Source: Oscillospiraceae bacterium (GTDB lineage: Bacteria; Bacillota; Clostridia; Oscillospirales; Acutalibacteraceae). Taken from it: a stretch of DNA of 5,178 bases. A program made the translations under genes and the position numbers. The first letter of the stretch is position 1. Each line of letters starts with the position of its first letter. Below are positions 1 through 5,178 of the stretch, piece by piece. The stretch is from contig CACYHJ010000280.1 of the NCBI GenBank assembly GCA_902774165.1, positions 1 through 5,178 of the forward strand, written 5' to 3'. The notes under the pieces were generated by a model, which was not told the DNA's origin, searched no databases, and worked only from the letters and a program-made list of their open reading frames with translations.

Positions 1-1113
1 GGTTTTCAGGCCTCTTGCGTGCAGCTCCCGCACCGCCTCGAGCGTGATCAGCGCGGCGGAGGGATCGGTGCTGACCGTCATGGCAAGCGGGTCGAAGATC
101 AGCTCCCGCGTGCCGATGCCGAAGGCTGCGGCGCGTTCGATGATCTTCTCCGCAATCGCGATTCTTCCCGCCGCGTCGGCGGGGATCCCGTTCTCATCCA
201 GCAGCAGACAGACCGTCACGCCGCCGTATTTTTTCACCAGCGGAAACACCGCGTCCGTGGTCTCCTTTTTACCGTTGACGGAATTGATCATCGCTTTGCC
301 GTTATAGACGCGCAGCGCCGCCTCGAGCGCCGCCGGATTTGTGGTGTCAAGCTGCAGCGGCTTATTGATCACGGCCTGCAGCTCCTGCACGGCGGTGACG
401 AGCATTTCGGTCTCGTCAATCTCCGGCAGGCCGACGTTTACGTCAAGGATATCAGCGCCCGCGTCGGACTGCTCGTAGCCCTGGTCGATGATATAATCAA
501 TGTCATTTTCGCGCAGCGCCTGCTGAAAACGTTTTTTGCCGGTGGGGTTGATCCGCTCGCCGATGATCAGCGTTTTGTTGCGGAACACCGCCATGCCGGA
601 ATAGGAGGTGACCGCCGCGGGCAAATCCCCCGCGCAGGCGGGGACGGGCAGATCCCTGCAGGCCGCGACCTCGGCTTTGATATGCTCCGGCGTGGTACCG
701 CAGCAGCCGCCGACGACGCACGCGCCGGCTTCAACGATTTTCGCCATCCAGCCGGCAAATTCCTCCGGATCCACGTTATAGACGGTTTTGCCGTCCACAA
801 CCTCGGGCAGTCCCGCGTTGGGATTCACGATCAGCGGAAGGCTCGTGGCCGCCGCCATCTGCTTTACAAGCGGCAGCATCGCTTCCGGGCCGAAACCGCA
901 GTTCAGGCCGATCGCGTCCGCGCCGAGCCCTTCCAGCGTGACAGCCGCCGCCGCGGGATCCGCGCCGGTGAGCAGTCTGCCGTCTCCGCCGAAGATCATG
1001 GTGACGAACACCGGAAGATCGCTGTTTTCCTTCGCGGCAAGCAGCGCCGCCTTGACCTCGTACAGGTCGCCCATTGTTTCAATAATAATCAGGTCCGCGT
1101 TGTCTTTCCCTGC
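1..1113 (-). CDS. metH: Methionine synthase (MetH), distal part: rest of homocysteine-methyltransferase domain plus pterin-binding domain, partial at window edge
   Basis: This is the continuation of metH after the frame break at about 1114, open for 371 codons from AGKDNADLIIIETM to the left edge with no stop. It completes the homocysteine S-methyltransferase barrel. The three expected zinc-ligand cysteines are present: one in GLNCGFGP (codon 900-898) and the pair in GGCCGTTPEH (codons 705-700). The methyltetrahydrofolate (pterin-binding) barrel begins at about 570 with LIIGERINPTGKKRF, followed by DAGADILDVNVGLPE, LDTTNPAALEAAL and INSVNG. These are the folate-binding landmarks of MetH. The cobalamin-binding domains should lie beyond the window. 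Function from the family: methyl transfer from 5-methyl-THF via cob(I)alamin to homocysteine in the cytoplasm. It has no start or ribosome binding site of its own at the break (the first ATG is at 1074-1072), so it would be translated only if the frame is actually intact. Confidence 0.92.
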
Positions 1114-1477
1114 CCTCGTATGCGTCCTCAAATTCCAGATCCCCCCAGGGGGCGAGAAGCTTGCCGGAGGGACCGATATCCAGCGCGACAAACGCGTCGT
1201 ATTCCTGCGCCGCGGCTCTGGCGTTTCTCAGCGCGGCGGCAATGATCCCGCCGACGTCTTTCTGTTTGAAACGGTTCGCCCCGAAGGTGTTGGAGGTGAT
1301 CACGTCGGCACCCGCGGCAAGATACGCGCGGTGGATCCCGGTGATCAGCTCCGGCTGCGTCAGGTTCAGAAGCTCCGGCAGTTCGCCGCTTTTCAGACCG
1401 GCTTTCTGCAGCATCGTCCCCATGGCGCCGTCAAAAAACAAAATTCTTTTTCTCAACAGTTCCCTGATATTTTTCAT
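1079..1477 (-). CDS. metH: Methionine synthase (MetH), N-terminal fragment ending at a frameshift
   Basis: This is the true 5' end of metH. The ATG at 1477-1475 is preceded by AAGGAG (1490-1485) with a 7-base spacer. The protein starts MKNIRELLRKRILFFDGAMG, the classic beginning of a homocysteine S-methyltransferase domain, and continues with ELLNLTQPELI, AGADVITSNTFGANR and ALDIGPSGKLL. After GDLEFEDAYE (to about 1115) the homology switches frame. In the listed frame only a short tail of about 10 unrelated residues follows before TGA at 1079, giving 132 aa. A complete MetH of this split type is several hundred residues long, so this fragment alone cannot be an active enzyme. The MetH match resumes at 1113 in the other frame. 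The rightward-running frames over this gene are shadows. Confidence 0.92.
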   Translation of the reverse strand: MKNIRELLRKRILFFDGAMGTMLQKAGLKSGELPELLNLTQPELITGIHRAYLAAGADVITSNTFGANRFKQKDVGGIIAAALRNARAAAQEYDAFVALDIGPSGKLLAPWGDLEFEDAYEGRERQRGPDYY

Positions 1478-2039
1478 AATGCTTCTCCTTAACGCCGACA
1501 AAGGCGGTCACGGACTTGTGCGGGATCATGAAATTCGCGTCGGTGAGCGTAATGCCGATGCGTTTCGTCACTTCCAGCAGATCGAAAATCTGTTTCTGAT
1601 AGGCGAGCGGCAGCCCAGGATAGCCGGGGCTGAACCGGGTCCCGGTTTCGTAAGCCGGAGGCCCCTTGCGGATCTGCGCCTCGGTCAGATCGCAGACGTC
1701 CTCCGTCATATCCGAAAGGACCGCATGCATCACCGCAGCTTTGGAGGGCTGCGCCGCGGAATAGCGCCGCACCAGCAGGTCTCCGCCGATGCCCAGCGTC
1801 ACCGCGAACACGGCGCACTGATCAAAGCTGATCAGCCGGTGCGCGATCTGCGCTCCCTCAAAAAACGCATCGCCGAGCAGGATGCCGTTCTCGGCTCTTG
1901 TGATGTCAAACACACGCCAGACCCGTTTCGGTTCCACCTTCTGACGCGCCTCCCGAACGCACTCCGCAATCAGATCCCGCGTCCGGTCGTCCGGCTCGCC
2001 GGAGATTCTCAGATACCGTAATATATTTCTCTCGTTCAT
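1431..2039 (-). CDS. Stand-alone methionine synthase reactivation-domain protein (SAM-binding)
   Basis: A 202-aa protein matching the C-terminal activation domain that is fused to MetH in E. coli. It would bind S-adenosylmethionine and let MetH re-methylate cob(II)alamin after accidental oxidation. The key signature is RFSPGYPGLPLAYQ (residues 135-148), the family's RxxxGY SAM-binding motif, followed by IFDLLEVTKRIGITLTDANF (151-170) and MIPHKSVTAFVGV (171-183). An N-terminal stretch LRYLRISGEPDDRTRDLI (7-24) is typical of the separate clostridial versions. The ATG overlaps the metF stop as ATGA, with GGAG at 2051-2048 as ribosome binding site. The 3' end runs 47 bases into metH, so its last 15 residues or so are encoded by DNA that also encodes the MetH N-terminus. 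It lacks MetH catalytic domains, so it should act in trans on the MetH encoded next to it. Confidence 0.9.
   Translation of the reverse strand: MNERNILRYLRISGEPDDRTRDLIAECVREARQKVEPKRVWRVFDITRAENGILLGDAFFEGAQIAHRLISFDQCAVFAVTLGIGGDLLVRRYSAAQPSKAAVMHAVLSDMTEDVCDLTEAQIRKGPPAYETGTRFSPGYPGLPLAYQKQIFDLLEVTKRIGITLTDANFMIPHKSVTAFVGVKEKHYEKYQGTVEKKNFVF
1485..1490 (-). promoter_or_regulatory. Ribosome binding site of metH
   Basis: AAGGAG seven bases ahead of the ATG at 1477-1475. It sits inside the activator coding sequence and decides the metH start over the upstream in-frame ATG at 1501. Confidence 0.8.
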
Positions 2040-2896
2040 TTGACAATCTCCGAAAGGTTTCTGACGATCGCTTCCGCCACCTCGGGTTTGTTCATGGTGT
2101 AAATGTGGACGTTATGGACGCCGTTGGCGATCAGATCCACGATCTGGTCGCAGGCGTACAGGATCCCGGCCTGCCGCATGGACGCGGGGTCGTCGCCGAA
2201 TTTTTCGACGATCGCAAGGAACCGGGTCGGGATGATGGAGCCGCTCAGGGAGATGATGCGTTTGAGCTGCGATGCGTTCGTGATGGGCATGATCCCGGTG
2301 ATCACCGGCGTTTTCACGCCCTTCTGATAGAGCTTGTTCAGAAAACAGTAGTAGATGTTGTTATCGAAAAACATCTGCGTGGTAAAGAAATCAACGCCGC
2401 TTTCCTCTTTGATTTTCAGCGCGTCGATATCCTTCGCGATGGAGGGCGCGTCCGGGTGCCCCTCCGGATAACAGGCGCCGCCGACGCAGAAATCGCCGTG
2501 GGATTTAATGAAGGACGCAAGCTCGCAGGCGTATCTGAAATCCTTTTTGTAATCTCCGGATTCCGGGATGTCGCCGCGCAGCGCAAGGATGTTCTCAACG
2601 CCGTTTTCGGAAAGCTCCTCCATCAGCCCGAGCGCTTTTTCCCGGTCGGTCCCCACGCAGGTCATATGAGACAGCGCCGTAACGCCGCAGCCGTTCTGAA
2701 TATGCTTCGCGATGCGCGTCGTATAGGCGCTGGTCCCGCCGCCCGCGCCGTAGGTCACGCTGATAAAGGAGGGAGACAGCCGCGCCATTTCCGTAACGGC
2801 GCGTTCGGTGCTCTCGATATTCTCCCACTTTTTCGGCGGAAACACTTCAAGAGAAAGGCTGATCTTATCCTGTTTCAGAATATCGGCAATTTTCAT
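2036..2896 (-). CDS. metF: 5,10-methylenetetrahydrofolate reductase
   Basis: A 286-aa FAD-dependent TIM-barrel enzyme that reduces 5,10-methylene-THF to 5-methyl-THF, the methyl donor for MetH. Family landmarks in order: SLEVFPPKK (residues 15-23) with the catalytic glutamate at 17, SVTYGAGGGTS (46-56) with the conserved threonine at 48, SHMTCVG (76-82), ILALRGDIP (103-111) with the substrate-binding aspartate at 109, GGACYPEGHPD, and DFFTTQMFFDN. The length is normal for bacterial MetF. The start is supported by GAGGG (2908-2904) a few bases upstream of the ATG. It is the first gene of the metF-activator-metH operon and overlaps the next gene by four bases. The stretch upstream is only about 115 bases to the divergent gene and shows no SAM riboswitch, so methionine control, if any, must work another way. 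Confidence 0.97.
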   Translation of the reverse strand: MKIADILKQDKISLSLEVFPPKKWENIESTERAVTEMARLSPSFISVTYGAGGGTSAYTTRIAKHIQNGCGVTALSHMTCVGTDREKALGLMEELSENGVENILALRGDIPESGDYKKDFRYACELASFIKSHGDFCVGGACYPEGHPDAPSIAKDIDALKIKEESGVDFFTTQMFFDNNIYYCFLNKLYQKGVKTPVITGIMPITNASQLKRIISLSGSIIPTRFLAIVEKFGDDPASMRQAGILYACDQIVDLIANGVHNVHIYTMNKPEVAEAIVRNLSEIVK

Positions 2897-2922
2897 GTCA
2901 ATTCCCTCGTTTTTTGTACTTT

Positions 2923-2970
2923 ATCATATTTTATACTTATTTTTATACATTTGCAAGTGGTTATTGAAAA
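2923..2970 (-). promoter_or_regulatory. Possible metF operon promoter region
   Basis: On the minus strand TTTTCA (2970-2965) is followed after 17 bases by TATAAA (2947-2942). A second set, TTGCAA (2956-2951) with TATAAA (2935-2930), has a short 15-base spacer, and a TATGAT lies at 2928-2923. The A+T-rich character fits a sigma-A promoter but no single pair is convincing. The -35 of the first pair overlaps the -35 of the divergent promoter. Confidence 0.35.
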
Positions 2971-2993
2971 TCCATGCATCATTGTGGTATGAT
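2964..2993 (+). promoter_or_regulatory. Sigma-A-type promoter for the aldose epimerase family gene, with extended -10
   Basis: TTGAAA (2964-2969) and TATGAT (2988-2993) are separated by 18 bases, and TGG precedes the -10, giving the extended -10 TGN motif. Transcription would start near 3000, leaving a leader of only about 12 bases that holds the AGGTGA ribosome binding site (3001-3006) five bases before the ATG. Confidence 0.7.
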
Positions 2994-3011
2994 AGCTGTG
3001 AGGTGAACGAT

Positions 3012-3860
3012 ATGATCCATTCCATCGAAAACGAACAGATCAGAGTCAGCGTCAAGGAATTCGGCGCGGAGCTGACAGGTTTTTACGACAAGGAAAACAG
3101 CTTCGAGTATTTGTGGCAGGGCGATCCCGCGGTCTGGTACGGACAGTCGCCGGTGCTTTTCCCGGTGATCGGGCGGCTCAAAGACGACGGTTATACCCTC
3201 GGCGGCGTAAGGTATCAATGCCCGAAGCACGGCGTCGCCCGCAAACGCCCGTTTGCGCTTGCGGAAAAGGGCGAAAACAAACTTGTCTTTCTTCAGACTG
3301 AGGATGAAAACACCCTGAAAAGCTTCCCGTATCACTATAAACTGTATGAGATTTTCACCATCGAGGGAAGAAAACTCACCACGGAGCTTCGGGTAGAGAA
3401 TACCGACGACAAAATCATGTATTTCGGCCTCGGCGCGCATCCCGGCTTCAACTGCCGGATCGGCGACACGATCGAGTTTTCGCAAAATGAAACGCTCGAT
3501 TCCGAGATGATCGATATGGAGCTGTGTCTTCGCAAGACGGAAAAATTCCCCGTACTCAGGAACGAAAACACCATCACCGTCACCGAGCATATTTTTGACA
3601 ACGACGCGCTGATCCTGAAGGATATCCGGTCTGAATCCCTGACCCTGCACGCCTTCGGCGGCACGCGGGACGTCCGATTCACCTTCTCCTCCCCCTATCT
3701 CGGCATCTGGGCAAAGCCCGGCGCGCCTTACGTCTGCCTTGAGCCCTGGTGCGGCGTGGACGACAGCACCGTCTCCGACGGGATCTTCGAGACAAAAGAG
3801 GGGAATCACAGGATCGGGCCCGGCGAGCGCTTTTCTCTGATCTGGACCGCGGAAATTTGA
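3012..3860 (+). CDS. Aldose 1-epimerase family protein, LacX-like
   Basis: A 282-aa cytosolic beta-sandwich (galactose-mutarotase superfamily) protein without signal peptide or membrane segment. Landmarks match the LacX-type aldose epimerase branch: EYLWQGDPAVWYGQSPVLFP (residues 32-51), VIGRLKDDGY (52-61), PKHGVAR (71-77) with the substrate-binding histidine at 73, GLGAHPGFN (139-147) with the second histidine at 143, and YVCLEPWCG (240-248) with the expected catalytic glutamate at 244. The full active-site set suggests a working sugar mutarotase or sugar-phosphate epimerase, but the sugar cannot be told from sequence. The start at 3012 is chosen over in-frame upstream codons because AGGTGA sits just before it and the predicted transcription start lies near 3000. 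No sugar transport or catabolic genes are adjacent. No terminator is visible before the next promoter, so some read-through is likely. Confidence 0.92.
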   Translation: MIHSIENEQIRVSVKEFGAELTGFYDKENSFEYLWQGDPAVWYGQSPVLFPVIGRLKDDGYTLGGVRYQCPKHGVARKRPFALAEKGENKLVFLQTEDENTLKSFPYHYKLYEIFTIEGRKLTTELRVENTDDKIMYFGLGAHPGFNCRIGDTIEFSQNETLDSEMIDMELCLRKTEKFPVLRNENTITVTEHIFDNDALILKDIRSESLTLHAFGGTRDVRFTFSSPYLGIWAKPGAPYVCLEPWCGVDDSTVSDGIFETKEGNHRIGPGERFSLIWTAEI

Positions 3861-3861
3861 G

Positions 3862-3890
3862 TTGACATTCACCCGGCTTTTGTGTACAAT
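3862..3890 (+). promoter_or_regulatory. Near-consensus sigma-A promoter for the DUF1292 gene
   Basis: A perfect TTGACA (3862-3867), a 17-base spacer and TACAAT (3885-3890) make this the best promoter in the window. It starts one base after the epimerase stop codon. Transcription should begin near 3897, which rules out an in-frame GTG at 3882 as a start for the gene downstream and supports the ATG at 3933. Confidence 0.82.
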
Positions 3891-3932
3891 AGTGATAGAA
3901 GAAACGCCGGACGGCCAGGGAAAGGGAATACT

Positions 3933-4247
3933 ATGAGCGAAGAATTCGATTACGCCCCCGAGATTGTCTCCGTATCGGACGACGACGGCAACAGTTATGA
4001 TTTTGAAGTTCTCGACCGCGTCGAGACCGACGACGGAAGATATGTTGCGCTGGTTGAGTTTTTTGAGGATCCGGAAGAGATTCTCAGAAACGACAGCGAG
4101 GTTCTGATTCTCAAGGTCAGCGAGGAAGACGGGGAAACCTATCTTTCCCAGATCGAGGACGAGGAAGAATACGCCGAGATCAGCGACATTTTTGAGGAGC
4201 GTCTTTCCTCTCTCTATTACGACGAAGAGGACGAAGAAGACGATTAA
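3933..4247 (+). CDS. DUF1292 family acidic protein
   Basis: A 104-aa protein of the DUF1292 family (YrzB-like in Bacillota), whose biochemical role is unknown to me. Family features: an N-terminal segment of alternating hydrophobic and acidic residues with DDDGNSYDFEVLDRVETDDG (residues about 16-35), then YVALVEFF, SEVLILKV and a C-terminal acidic tail ending DEEDEEDD. By count 41 of 104 residues are Asp or Glu and only 5 are Lys or Arg, so the isoelectric point must be very low. There is no signal peptide or membrane segment. The start is set by AAGGGA (3922-3927) and by the promoter whose start site lies downstream of the only longer alternative. It sits directly ahead of the structured RNA candidate, which could be processed from its transcript. 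Confidence 0.9.
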   Translation: MSEEFDYAPEIVSVSDDDGNSYDFEVLDRVETDDGRYVALVEFFEDPEEILRNDSEVLILKVSEEDGETYLSQIEDEEEYAEISDIFEERLSSLYYDEEDEEDD

Positions 4248-4267
4248 CAATCCATTCTGTTTTTTAT

Positions 4268-4451
4268 CCTGCGGGATTCGATTATTCAGTCCGTTTGACC
4301 CAACGTTTATATTTATTTGCGGTTGTCTCCGACGTCGGATCGCAGACCTCCCGGCTCCGGCCGGACGATGGGAGCAATGAAGACACCGGGCGGCTGCTGT
4401 TCCTGTCCATGGGCAGGTCATTACGACTGATTCCGGTTCCGCGGGTTTTTT
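4268..4451 (+). ncRNA. ssrS: Structured RNA candidate with 6S RNA-like architecture
   Basis: Hand folding gives a nested structure on the plus strand. The closing helix P1 pairs 4268-4276 with 4437-4445 (nine pairs, two G-U). After an internal loop, P2 pairs 4286-4300 with 4416-4430 (TCAGTC, GT and TGACC blocks with small bulges). An A/T-rich open strand (4301-4318) faces a strand carrying a short hairpin 4402-4408/4411-4417. An apical stem pairs 4321-4328 with 4381-4387. It is topped by CCGGC-UCCG-GCCGG (4351-4364), a UNCG-type tetraloop with C-G closure. A run of six T follows at 4446-4451. Closing stem, open bubble with small 3'-side hairpin, apical stem and a length near 180 nt are the 6S RNA plan, a regulator that binds sigma-70-type RNA polymerase holoenzyme. 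The apical part may be forked, which is less typical. No strong promoter of its own is seen; TTGAGG (4192-4197) and TATTAC (4215-4220), 17 bases apart, are a weak possibility. It could otherwise be a structured 3' UTR. Confidence 0.5.
4437..4451 (+). terminator. Rho-independent-like 3' end of the structured RNA
   Basis: The 3' strand of the closing helix (4437-4445, ending in GCGGG) is followed at once by TTTTTT (4446-4451). The helix partner is far upstream at 4268-4276, so the long-range closing stem rather than a compact local hairpin would have to serve termination. A three-pair local CCG/CGG hairpin alone would be too weak. Confidence 0.45.
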
Positions 4452-4509
4452 ATCTCAAAAAACGCCTGCGGTCACGGTTCCGGTTCAAACGAGATGACCG
4501 TGAGCGTTT
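4452..4509 (-). terminator. Terminator hairpin for the TrmO-family gene, overlapping its 3' end
   Basis: On the minus strand AAACGC+TCACGGT (4509-4504 and 4503-4497) pairs with ACCGTGA (4478-4472) + GCGTTT (4465-4460), with a six-base bulge (4471-4466) on the 3' side. The U run is 4462-4457. The stem includes the last codons and the TGA stop of the gene. The bulge makes it an imperfect terminator but its place is right for stopping convergent transcription. Confidence 0.5.
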
Positions 4510-5158
4510 CGCCTGAGACCCTGAACCGCACGTCCCACGAGCCGTAGCGCATACCGTAAACCCGATCCGGGTCCGACTGATACGCCGGGCGCGGGTCGTT
4601 TTTCAACGCCTCGTCAAGCGCTTTGCGCTGCGGATCGCTCATCCCGGCAGGGACCGGCGCCCCGTAAACCACCGAGAGCGTTTTCTTTTGCCGTCTGTCC
4701 GTAAAACCGGCGGCGGCGTCGGGATAACTGTCCGCGTAGGGCAGATAGGGCTTGATATCGAAAATCGGCGTGCCGTCCTGCAGGTCGGCGCCTGAGACGA
4801 TCAGCACAGGGCCGTCGTTCTTATCGATATAATACTTCTCCAGCTTCACACAGGTCAGGCCGACGGAATTGGGGCGATAGGGGGAACGGGTGGCAAAGAC
4901 GCCCACGCGCTCATTGCCGCCAAGGCGCGGCGGACGCACCGTGGGAGACCACTCCCCTTCTTTTTTTGCCGTGTGAAATTCCCAGATAAGCCAGAGCCGC
5001 TCGAACTCCTCGATCCCGCGGAAGGCGTCCGGCACGCGGAAGGGCTTCTCCATGACGATTTTCGAGATCAGGTGTTCCGCCATCCCGCTTTGCCGCGGCA
5101 GGCCGAACTTTGTTTTGAAATCATTCTGTATTTTTGCGATGCACTGAAAATCAGACAT
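4472..5158 (-). CDS. trmO: TrmO/TsaA-family tRNA (N6-threonylcarbamoyladenosine37-N6)-methyltransferase
   Basis: A 228-aa protein of the TsaA/UPF0066 (TrmO) family. The characterised E. coli member methylates t6A37 of tRNA-Thr to m6t6A using SAM and improves decoding. Landmarks: IAKIQNDFKTKFGLPRQSG (residues 7-25), the hydrophobic core LWLIWEFH (55-62), VRPPRLGG (74-81), VGVFATRSPYRPNSVGLT (85-102), which is the most conserved segment of the family and part of the SAM site, and the signature DGTPIFDIKPYLPYADS (128-144). A C-terminal domain of about 50 residues (about 180-228) fits the longer two-domain TrmO form. The start ATG at 5158-5156 has GGAGAG (5171-5166) seven bases upstream. It is convergent with the RNA candidate and the DUF1292 gene and shares no operon with them here. 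Some TsaA homologues have unknown substrates, so the exact tRNA target is inferred. Confidence 0.92.
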   Translation of the reverse strand: MSDFQCIAKIQNDFKTKFGLPRQSGMAEHLISKIVMEKPFRVPDAFRGIEEFERLWLIWEFHTAKKEGEWSPTVRPPRLGGNERVGVFATRSPYRPNSVGLTCVKLEKYYIDKNDGPVLIVSGADLQDGTPIFDIKPYLPYADSYPDAAAGFTDRRQKKTLSVVYGAPVPAGMSDPQRKALDEALKNDPRPAYQSDPDRVYGMRYGSWDVRFRVSGETLTVISFEPEP

Positions 5159-5178
5159 TGTCTCTCTCTCCGAAGCGA

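Noticed and set aside
1079..1135. Programmed ribosomal frameshifting in metH
   Set aside because: No slippery heptamer with a following pseudoknot is apparent, and about seven family residues seem to be missing at the junction, which fits a deletion or assembly error rather than recoding.
19..1245. A 408-codon open frame on the plus strand over metH
   Set aside because: It is antisense to a clearly conserved MetH reading frame, has an Arg-rich low-complexity product with no recognisable family, and arises from the high G+C codon pattern. The same holds for the plus-strand frames at 788-1492, 1161-2021 and 2105-2992.
3882..3932. A longer start (GTG at 3882) for the DUF1292 gene
   Set aside because: The codon lies within the promoter, upstream of the predicted transcription start, and has no ribosome binding site; the ATG at 3933 has AAGGGA.
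4328..4339. A 12-base perfect palindrome (TCCGACGTCGGA) as an operator site
   Set aside because: It sits inside the folded RNA candidate, with no promoter next to it, and can be explained as a small hairpin or part of the apical domain.
4192..4380. Small plus-strand open frames of 62-73 codons in the DUF1292-trmO gap
   Set aside because: They lack ribosome binding sites, overlap the DUF1292 gene or the structured RNA, and have compositions that look random.
2979..4421. A 480-codon minus-strand open frame spanning the epimerase gene, the DUF1292 gene and the RNA candidate
   Set aside because: It is antisense to two recognisable proteins with promoters and ribosome binding sites, and its product shows no family features.
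4268..4451. SRP RNA, cobalamin riboswitch or tRNA as the identity of the gap RNA
   Set aside because: The SRP core tetraloop motif, the B12-box pattern and a tRNA cloverleaf with T-loop are all absent; the overall shape fits 6S RNA better.

Overview
This window looks like a chromosomal segment from a member of the Bacillota, most likely class Clostridia, with moderately high G+C. The grounds are a DUF1292-type acidic protein, strong AGGAG-like ribosome binding sites, a LacX-type aldose epimerase homologue, and a methionine synthase whose reactivation domain is a separate small gene. I cannot name the species.

Left part (1-2896, all minus strand): a methionine/one-carbon operon read right to left as metF (5,10-methylenetetrahydrofolate reductase), a stand-alone MetH reactivation-domain protein, then metH (cobalamin-dependent methionine synthase), which runs off the left edge. 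The genes are tightly coupled: metF overlaps the activator by ATGA, and the activator overlaps metH by 47 bases. MetF makes the methyl donor, MetH passes the methyl group to homocysteine, and the activator is expected to re-methylate oxidised cobalamin using SAM. The metH frame is broken near 1114, where about seven codons of the homocysteine-methyltransferase barrel are missing and the frame shifts. On both sides of this point the sequence is otherwise a well-conserved MetH.

Middle (2897-3011): a short A+T-rich divergent intergenic region with a good extended -10 promoter for the rightward gene and a weaker set of boxes for metF. I see no SAM riboswitch or T-box in it. Rightward on the plus strand lie a LacX-type aldose 1-epimerase family protein (3012-3860) and, under its own near-consensus promoter, a DUF1292 family protein (3933-4247).

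Right part: the 4248-4471 gap is not empty. It folds as a plus-strand RNA of about 180 nt with a long closing helix, an open central bubble with a small 3'-side hairpin, an apical domain with a C(UCCG)G tetraloop, and a terminal U run. This is the architecture of 6S RNA, and I propose it as a 6S-like RNA candidate. A convergent minus-strand gene (4472-5158) encodes a TrmO/TsaA-family tRNA m6t6A37 methyltransferase, whose 3' end forms a hairpin followed by a U run. No mobile elements, CRISPR arrays, tRNAs or rRNAs were seen.
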